The position numbers and the translations under genes were made by a program. 14,009 bases of DNA from Planctomycetia bacterium (GTDB taxonomy: Bacteria > Planctomycetota > UBA11346). The DNA lies in contig SYDV01000409.1 of the NCBI GenBank assembly GCA_005801395.1, forward strand, positions 1 to 14,009, written 5' to 3'. The notes under the pieces were generated by a model, which was not told where the DNA came from, ran no database searches, and saw nothing but the letters and a program-made list of their open reading frames with translations. Below, piece after piece: positions 10,401 through 14,009 of the stretch. Position 1 is the first letter of the stretch. Every line of letters starts with the position of its first letter.

Positions 10401-10846
10401 AGCTTGGCCTATCCTTGTTATCCTTAGAAGGTGGTGATCCCGTCGCTGGCGAATTGGCTTACCGCACCAACACCATCGCCAGTTGCATGCAATGTCACGT
10501 GGTTGGCGGTACTCTAGCCACTGTTGGCCCCAACCTGACAAATGTCGGCACACGCCTAGATCGGAAGAAAATTCTCACCGCCTTAATTGATCCACAAGCT
10601 GATATCGCAGATGGTTTCGGTACCATTAATGTCACTTTAAAGGACGGCACCGTGTTATCCGGATCCCTCGCCAGCGAAAATGCGAACGAGATTCAATTAC
10701 GACCAGTCGGCGGAACTCCTCAACCAATCAGCAAGGCCACCATAACCAGCCAAAGTAAACCGATATCGATTATGCCACCCATGGCAGCAAATTTATCGCG
10801 CGGTGAATTACGCGATCTCGTGGCGTATTTAGCTTCGCTGAAATAA
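7448..10846 (+). CDS. Exported PVC-type haem-binding protein: propeller, HEAT repeats and cytochrome c domain
   Basis: The 1132-residue protein starts at an ATG 7 bases after AGGA (7437-7440). It has a long signal peptide with a hydrophobic core and a plausible cleavage after ITA at about residue 37. Residues about 65-460 resemble the glucose/sorbosone dehydrogenase-like propeller of the PVC 'membrane-bound dehydrogenase' family, with [20 protein letters not shown] and the His-rich [18 protein letters not shown]. Two DxDGDG calcium-loop-like motifs occur at 151-159 and 199-207. Residues about 475-980 are Ala/Leu-rich helical HEAT-like repeats. The C-terminus is a PVC-type haem domain: C1013-M-Q-C1016-H1017 binds haem c, [15 protein letters not shown] follows, and Met1109 or Met1112 in [10 protein letters not shown] is the likely distal ligand, ending with a helix at DLVAYLASL. 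It is probably periplasmic and may oxidise a carbohydrate or alcohol, passing electrons to the haem. The substrate is unknown, and no partner redox gene is adjacent. Confidence 0.93.
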   Translation: [1132 protein letters not shown]

Positions 10847-10858
10847 AATTCACTTCAC

Positions 10859-11002
10859 TTAGTCTTCGGATAACTGTCCGTCTAATAATTGAATCAAAGA
10901 TAAACAATGCGCGTTAGATTCACCAAAAAAATATCCCGCTTTGCACATGTGATCTAAGAAATCGGAACGAAAAAGGACGCTGATAGCCTTGTTGATTTCG
11001 GA
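10859..11002 (-). pseudogene. Possible minus-strand coding remnant (47 codons, no start)
   Basis: In the spacer between two + strand genes, the minus strand has an open stretch that reads like the C-terminus of a helical protein: it begins SEINKAISVLFRSDFLDHMC and ends SLIQLLDGQLSED before a TAA (10859-10861 on the + strand). It is closed upstream by TAG (11003-11005) and has no ATG near its beginning; the only internal ATG is at codon 19. I do not recognise the family. It could be the remains of a gene truncated by rearrangement, or chance, since 47 open codons are not rare. The rest of the 250-base spacer shows no clear terminator or promoter. Confidence 0.25.
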
Positions 11003-11096
11003 CTACGGAGCACCGAATTGGACTAGGCACAACCAGAGTAAATGCCGATTGCCTGATTAACCTCTCTGGATCTACTCTCCGCAACGAGGGATCATT

Positions 11097-13286
11097 ATGC
11101 GCCATTGGCCATTAATTGTCGTGCTTTTAGTCGTTGCCTGGAATGACGTGCGCGGGGTAGAGGAATCAGCTTTGCATCGCCAAGCGCGCGAACTGATAGA
11201 ATCCTTAGTGAGTAGTGACCCGATTCGCTCAGCCGAGGCAAAAAAAGCCATCGGGGCTTTACCACCAGTGGCTTATTTATTTGCCGGTGATGCTGCGCAA
11301 GCCCACGCTCAACATGCGACGCTGTTGATTGAAGCGTTAGCTCCCATCAAGAGCCAATGGGCCACGCTCATTAACGCCAAAATTGCTGAACGCGTTACGG
11401 CACTGCATCATGAATTTCTTGGTTATTATCAACATCATGGTCAGCGAAATCCGGCTTGGAACGCTTTCGCGGAACAAGGGTTAGCACTCGTTGCTCAAGA
11501 CTGGGCAGACGATCCTGCTATCGCCCATGAGTCGGCGGACCAAGCGCAACCGGTCTTACAACAAGCCATTGACGCAGGCTGCACTGATCCACTCGTGCGG
11601 TATTGTCATATACGAATGTCGCAAATTATCGAAATACCGATACCAAACAGCAACGAGATATTAAATAAAAGCGCGAGAGATTTACAGGCGACTCAGCTTT
11701 CTCCACTGCGACGCTTATTTCCCTTACTCAAGGATTTGAAAACTAAAATTGGGCCAGCAGGGCGAAAACCGAAAGCCGAAGTCCTTAAACAACTTGATGG
11801 CGAAATTCCTAACTTGTTAACTCTTTATGCCGCGACGGCCGAATCACTGCCTACATCGACAATTGCCTTTGTTGACCTCTGTGACGAATTAAGCGATTTC
11901 ATCACCACGGTACGGGGTAGTCGAAAAGTCGCTCTTGAGTTAATGGGACAGGCGTTGGCTAACGCATCACCAAGTCTAAAAGCCCTGGATGCAGCCATCG
12001 GCACCACGAATTATGCCTGGGACGCTCGTGGTAGCGGGTATAGCAATACCGTGACTGAAGACGGTGCAAAATTGTTTCATGAGCGACTACTCGCCGCGCA
12101 TGCCATCCTAGAAACCGCATGGGAAAATGATCCCACCGATGCGTTGATCTGCGCACAAATGATAACCATAAATTTGGGGCTTAATGGTGAGCGAAAAATC
12201 ATGGAACGTTGGTGGCAGCGCGCCATGCGTGCTGACCCGCATAATCCTAAAGCCACTAATAATAAAATGTATTATCTCGAACCAAAATGGCATGGCTCTG
12301 ATGAAGACATGATCGACTTTGGGCGCCTGTTGCTCAAACAAGGGCAATGGGAAGATCGTTTTCCGCTGCAATTAATCTCGGCCCACAACAAAGCCGCTCG
12401 CTATGATAATATCGATTTATATTACCGTCAGCCTGATGTTTGGCCTGATCTTGAACAAGCGTTTAGCGGATTCCTTAAACGCTTTCCCGATCAAATTGGC
12501 GAACGTTCACGCTATGCCTCATATGCCTATAAAGCTGAACAGTGGGCAATTGCCAATGCTCAGTTTGAAATACTGCAGAATAAACCGCGCTGGGGAATAT
12601 TTTCCTCAAAATCACATTACGACTACCAACGGCTCCGCGCGCGAGTCTTGAGTCAACCAATAAGCACCGCCATCACCGATGCGCGTAAAAAAAGCGAAGC
12701 GAAAAAGCACACCGAAGCGCTACAAACATTTGATCAACTGATCACCCAGCAAAATAACCCAGAAACATTGACCGTATTACGCGATGAACGCCAAACTGCA
12801 CAGATCAGGCAGGCCCTAGATAGTGGTGAATGGGTATCCCTCATTGTCGGCGACGATTTAGCTGGGTGGGAACCTATCAATGGAACCTGGCGCCGCGAAG
12901 GCGAACGGCTGATTGGCATAGCAGATGCCGATTACAATTATTTCCTTCTGCGCCCCATTATTCGTAATTTTGAGCTAACCGGTGAAATGTCGTGTCCAAT
13001 TAATGTCGGCGGACAAAATGTCGGACTTATTTACACGTATCGCAATGGATATTCAAATGAAGCCGTTGCGCGCTACGGCTGGTCAGCTTGGTGTTTAGAA
13101 GAGAACTTTAATGGTCGCGGACGCAAAAAAGTTGACCAAATCCCTGAAGGTCCCCTCCCATTCCGTCTCGTGGTATGGGATAAAAAAGTTTCATTGTACC
13201 ACAATGATATTTTAGTAAATGAGACCACTATCACTAAAACTGACGGACGCATTGGACTGGGCGGTTATTACAATGTTAGACGCTAA
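11097..13286 (+). CDS. Exported DUF4034-like / DUF1080-like protein, truncated at its C-terminus by a cassette insertion
   Basis: As it stands the frame encodes 729 residues. An N-terminal signal peptide (hydrophobic core LIVVLLVVAW, probable cleavage near residue 20) sends it out of the cytoplasm. A long helical region follows. Residues about 340-450, with WWQRAMRADPHNPKA and PKWHGS (396-401), resemble DUF4034, a TPR-like repeat domain. From about 579 the sequence fits DUF1080 (3-keto-disaccharide hydrolase, a concanavalin-like sandwich): DDLAGWEPINGTWRREGERL, NFELTGEMS, and GRIGLGGYYN near the end. The family normally continues into a last strand like 'VEFRNLRLR', but here the frame ends abruptly in VRR-stop. 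That strand is found at 13781-13899 in another frame, and joining base 13275 to 13781 gives an uninterrupted 765-residue protein. The fold is therefore probably damaged. The uninterrupted function is unknown, perhaps binding or processing of a sugar polymer at the cell surface. Confidence 0.85.
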   Translation: MRHWPLIVVLLVVAWNDVRGVEESALHRQARELIESLVSSDPIRSAEAKKAIGALPPVAYLFAGDAAQAHAQHATLLIEALAPIKSQWATLINAKIAERVTALHHEFLGYYQHHGQRNPAWNAFAEQGLALVAQDWADDPAIAHESADQAQPVLQQAIDAGCTDPLVRYCHIRMSQIIEIPIPNSNEILNKSARDLQATQLSPLRRLFPLLKDLKTKIGPAGRKPKAEVLKQLDGEIPNLLTLYAATAESLPTSTIAFVDLCDELSDFITTVRGSRKVALELMGQALANASPSLKALDAAIGTTNYAWDARGSGYSNTVTEDGAKLFHERLLAAHAILETAWENDPTDALICAQMITINLGLNGERKIMERWWQRAMRADPHNPKATNNKMYYLEPKWHGSDEDMIDFGRLLLKQGQWEDRFPLQLISAHNKAARYDNIDLYYRQPDVWPDLEQAFSGFLKRFPDQIGERSRYASYAYKAEQWAIANAQFEILQNKPRWGIFSSKSHYDYQRLRARVLSQPISTAITDARKKSEAKKHTEALQTFDQLITQQNNPETLTVLRDERQTAQIRQALDSGEWVSLIVGDDLAGWEPINGTWRREGERLIGIADADYNYFLLRPIIRNFELTGEMSCPINVGGQNVGLIYTYRNGYSNEAVARYGWSAWCLEENFNGRGRKKVDQIPEGPLPFRLVVWDKKVSLYHNDILVNETTITKTDGRIGLGGYYNVRR
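13275..13281 (+). other. Integron R' core site (GTTAGAC) at the left cassette boundary
   Basis: The heptamer matches the GTTRRRY consensus of integron core sites. Integron integrase exchanges strands between the G and the first T, which here is 13275^13276. This is exactly where the host reading frame departs from its expected continuation. The first G belongs to the host gene and TTAGAC to the cassette. Confidence 0.8.
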
Positions 13287-13287
13287 A

Positions 13288-13653
13288 ATGAATAAGCTAC
13301 TCTTGCCGATATTGTCTAACTATTCTAAATGCGGTTTATTCGGCGTCCATTTGGAGTCTGGTGGGAATTGGTTCGTTGAAGAGGTTCGACATTATTACAA
13401 GGGTGACAATAATTCTATTTTCATCCTTTGCGACAAGGCGATTCGTTTTAAACATTTGATCACGGCAATAAAACAACAGTACAGTCGGTATATCGTCACA
13501 GAAAAAGAATCTGAATTCCTTTTGAAAGTAAATAAAAGATACTTAATAGTTGATGTATACCCAGATCCCGAAAACAAATCGCCCAGACCAAATTTACTGA
13601 TCTTATTCAAAGACGGAACGATTTATTCTAACGATGTCTCTCGGCTAGTTTAA
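13288..13653 (+). CDS. Cassette-borne hypothetical protein, 121 residues
   Basis: This is the only gene in the cassette. I do not recognise the family. The start chosen is the ATG 6 bases after the R' heptamer, one base after the stop codon of the interrupted host gene (TAA at 13284-13286). An ATG at 13273 in the same frame includes host bases and would not exist in the free cassette. The protein looks like a small soluble alpha/beta domain with no signal peptide or membrane segment: MNKLLLPILSNYSKCGLFGV at the start, a central KAIRFKHLITAIKQQY helix, then strands KRYLIVDVYPD and PNLLILFKDGTIY. It has Cys15 and Cys49 but no metal-binding cluster, and no nuclease, acetyltransferase or toxin motif that I can see. 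Codon use is visibly more A+T-rich than in neighbouring genes, which fits acquired DNA. Expression probably depends on the host gene's promoter and on translational coupling. Confidence 0.75.
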   Translation: MNKLLLPILSNYSKCGLFGVHLESGGNWFVEEVRHYYKGDNNSIFILCDKAIRFKHLITAIKQQYSRYIVTEKESEFLLKVNKRYLIVDVYPDPENKSPRPNLLILFKDGTIYSNDVSRLV

Positions 13654-13696
13654 AATAATTGACAATGACATCATGTTTCTCCGACAATAACAGCGC

Positions 13697-13780
13697 GCCT
13701 AACCAGTCGCTGCACGGGAGCGGACTACGAATGATCTCTTTTCTTAACAACACTTTCTCGTCCGCCCCGTGACCTTGATG
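13697..13780 (+). repeat. attC recombination site of the cassette
   Basis: The R'' box GCCTAAC (13697-13703) matches RYYYAAC and pairs with GTTAGAC of the left boundary when the cassette is circular, with one C-A mismatch. The inner arms are CACGGG + A + GCGGAC (13713-13725) and GTCCGC + CCCGTG (13760-13771). They make 12 perfect pairs with a single unpaired A at 13719, the kind of extrahelical base that lets the integrase choose the attC strand. The loop is 34 bases (13726-13759). In the circle the site would be about 90 bases, within the known attC range. In place, the last G is followed by host TTGGCG, so the right R' box is a hybrid that no longer fits GTTRRRY. Confidence 0.85.
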
Positions 13781-13899
13781 TTGGCGGATCAGTGATGGAA
13801 TTCCGCAACCTGCGCTTGCGTGCTCTAACTAAAGCGCCTATCCCCATTAAACAACCGGCCCAACCAATCCCCCCAGTTCCTGGGGCGAATGAATTTTAA
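13781..13899 (+). pseudogene. Displaced C-terminus of the DUF1080-like protein
   Basis: Read so as to join base 13275, this segment continues the host protein as VGGSVMEFRNLRLRAL, the expected final beta strand of the DUF1080 fold, followed by a proline-rich tail (KAPIPIKQPAQPIPPVPG) and TAA at 13897-13899. It contains no internal stop or frameshift, so the interruption looks recent. On its own it has an ATG at 13795 but no clear ribosome binding site, so independent translation is unlikely. The Pro-rich tail after the last strand may be a linker or surface-exposed end. Confidence 0.85.
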
Positions 13900-13904
13900 T
13901 CGAG

Positions 13905-13910
13905 AAAGGA
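13905..13910 (+). promoter_or_regulatory. Ribosome binding site of the next gene
   Basis: AAAGGA lies 6 bases after the TAA at 13897-13899 and 7 bases before ACG at 13918. Sequence and spacing are the same as for the PilX-like gene, which supports a translation start at 13918 although the codon there is not ATG. Confidence 0.5.
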
Positions 13911-13917
13911 AATTACA

Positions 13918-14009
13918 ACGAAATCAGCGACCTTGACGGATGACGCTTCCGTCCTGCCTATTTATAGCCTTCGCAATTTATACCACGCACGACGAGTGGA
14001 AAGCTCGTC
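13918..14009 (+). CDS. Start of a gene leaving the window, possibly an ABC transporter ATPase, with an apparent ACG start
   Basis: About 30 codons are visible. Read from the ACG 7 bases after AAAGGA, the sequence includes KSATLTDDASVLPIYSLRNL and YHARRVESS. An acidic lead-in followed by 'hxLRNLxHxR' resembles the first strand of ABC ATPases of the LolD/MetN kind, but the Walker A motif would lie beyond the edge, so this is tentative. No ATG, GTG or TTG lies at a suitable distance from the ribosome binding site; the nearest TTG is 22 bases from it. A competing frame from ATG at 13940 (MTLPSCLFIAFAIYTTHDEW) is also open to the edge but has a weaker upstream signal. Confidence 0.4.

Larger units (their letters stand above)
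13276..13780 (+). mobile_element. Integron gene cassette inserted off-target in the DUF1080-like gene
   Basis: The segment is 505 bases long. Removing it exactly (13275 joined to 13781) restores the host codon GTT and an in-frame DUF1080 C-terminus, so its boundaries are set by the host gene independently of cassette motifs. Both boundaries fall at G^TT, which makes ATGTT appear as a short direct repeat (13273-13277 and 13778-13782). Inside, in order, are TTAGAC, one ORF (13288-13653) and an attC-like site (13697-13780). The ORF starts 6 bases after the core heptamer and has no good ribosome binding site, as is common for cassette genes. A hand count of 13321-13620 gives 111 G+C in 300 (37%), against 115 in 240 (48%) for four sampled lines of the host gene. 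There are no terminal inverted repeats and no transposase or intI gene. Known cassettes move as circles by attC recombination, and rare insertion at secondary G^TT sites is documented for integron integrases. Confidence 0.85.

Noticed and set aside
10868..10882. Terminator after the haem protein gene (CGGA...TCCG)
   Set aside because: The stem is only four pairs and no T-run follows.
10908..10914. GTTAGAT, another match to the integron R' consensus
   Set aside because: The heptamer is expected by chance about once per kilobase per strand. No R'' partner with a pairing stem is visible around it, and no frame is disrupted.
10920..11105. 61-codon minus-strand frame overlapping the start of the DUF1080-like gene
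   Set aside because: It overlaps the ribosome binding region of a convincing gene and its composition is not protein-like. The adjacent minus frame at 10859-11002 is the more plausible remnant.
13219..13653. 144-residue version of the cassette gene starting at 13219
   Set aside because: The first 18 codons before 13273 are host-gene sequence read in the wrong frame, and the cassette itself begins at 13276.
13276..13780. Insertion sequence, MITE or self-splicing intron as the explanation of the 505-base insert
   Set aside because: There are no terminal inverted repeats, no transposase or reverse transcriptase, and no intron core seen. The ATGTT repeat at the edges is explained by both junctions lying at G^TT, and the attC fold fits a cassette much better.

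Overview
The window looks like chromosomal DNA from a bacterium of the PVC superphylum, most likely a planctomycete or a relative. The main reason is the 1132-residue secreted protein at 7448-10846. It joins a sugar-dehydrogenase-like propeller, HEAT repeats and a C-terminal CxxCH haem domain, an architecture typical of Planctomycetota and Verrucomicrobiota. The exact taxon cannot be read from the sequence. Every confidently called gene lies on the + strand.

Layout. 1-731 is the 3' part of a gene that enters from the left, probably a pilus or secretion component. 757-4464 encodes a very long PilX-like protein with a prepilin-type N-terminus. 4629-7223 is glycogen phosphorylase, followed by a clear intrinsic terminator (7241-7275). 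7448-10846 is the propeller/HEAT/cytochrome c protein. The spacer 10847-11096 may hold a minus-strand coding remnant. 11097-13286 encodes an exported helical protein with a DUF4034-like region and a C-terminal DUF1080-like (3-keto-disaccharide hydrolase fold) domain.

The most interesting feature is at 13276-13780. The DUF1080-like domain stops short at 13286, in the middle of its fold, and its missing last strand and tail reappear in another frame at 13781-13899. Removing 505 bases between two G^TT points restores a continuous 765-residue reading frame. The removed segment has the anatomy of an integron gene cassette: a GTTAGAC R' box at the left edge, an ORF starting 6 bases later, and an attC-like site at the right end (GCCTAAC R'' box, a 12-bp imperfect stem with one extrahelical A, a 34-base loop). 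No integrase gene is visible. The simplest reading is an integron cassette inserted off-target into a chromosomal gene. It carries a 121-residue A+T-rich gene of unknown function, and its left end gives the host gene a stop codon one base before the cassette's ATG.

After the displaced tail, 13918-14009 appears to begin another gene, possibly an ABC transporter ATPase. It has a good ribosome binding site but an ACG where ATG is expected.
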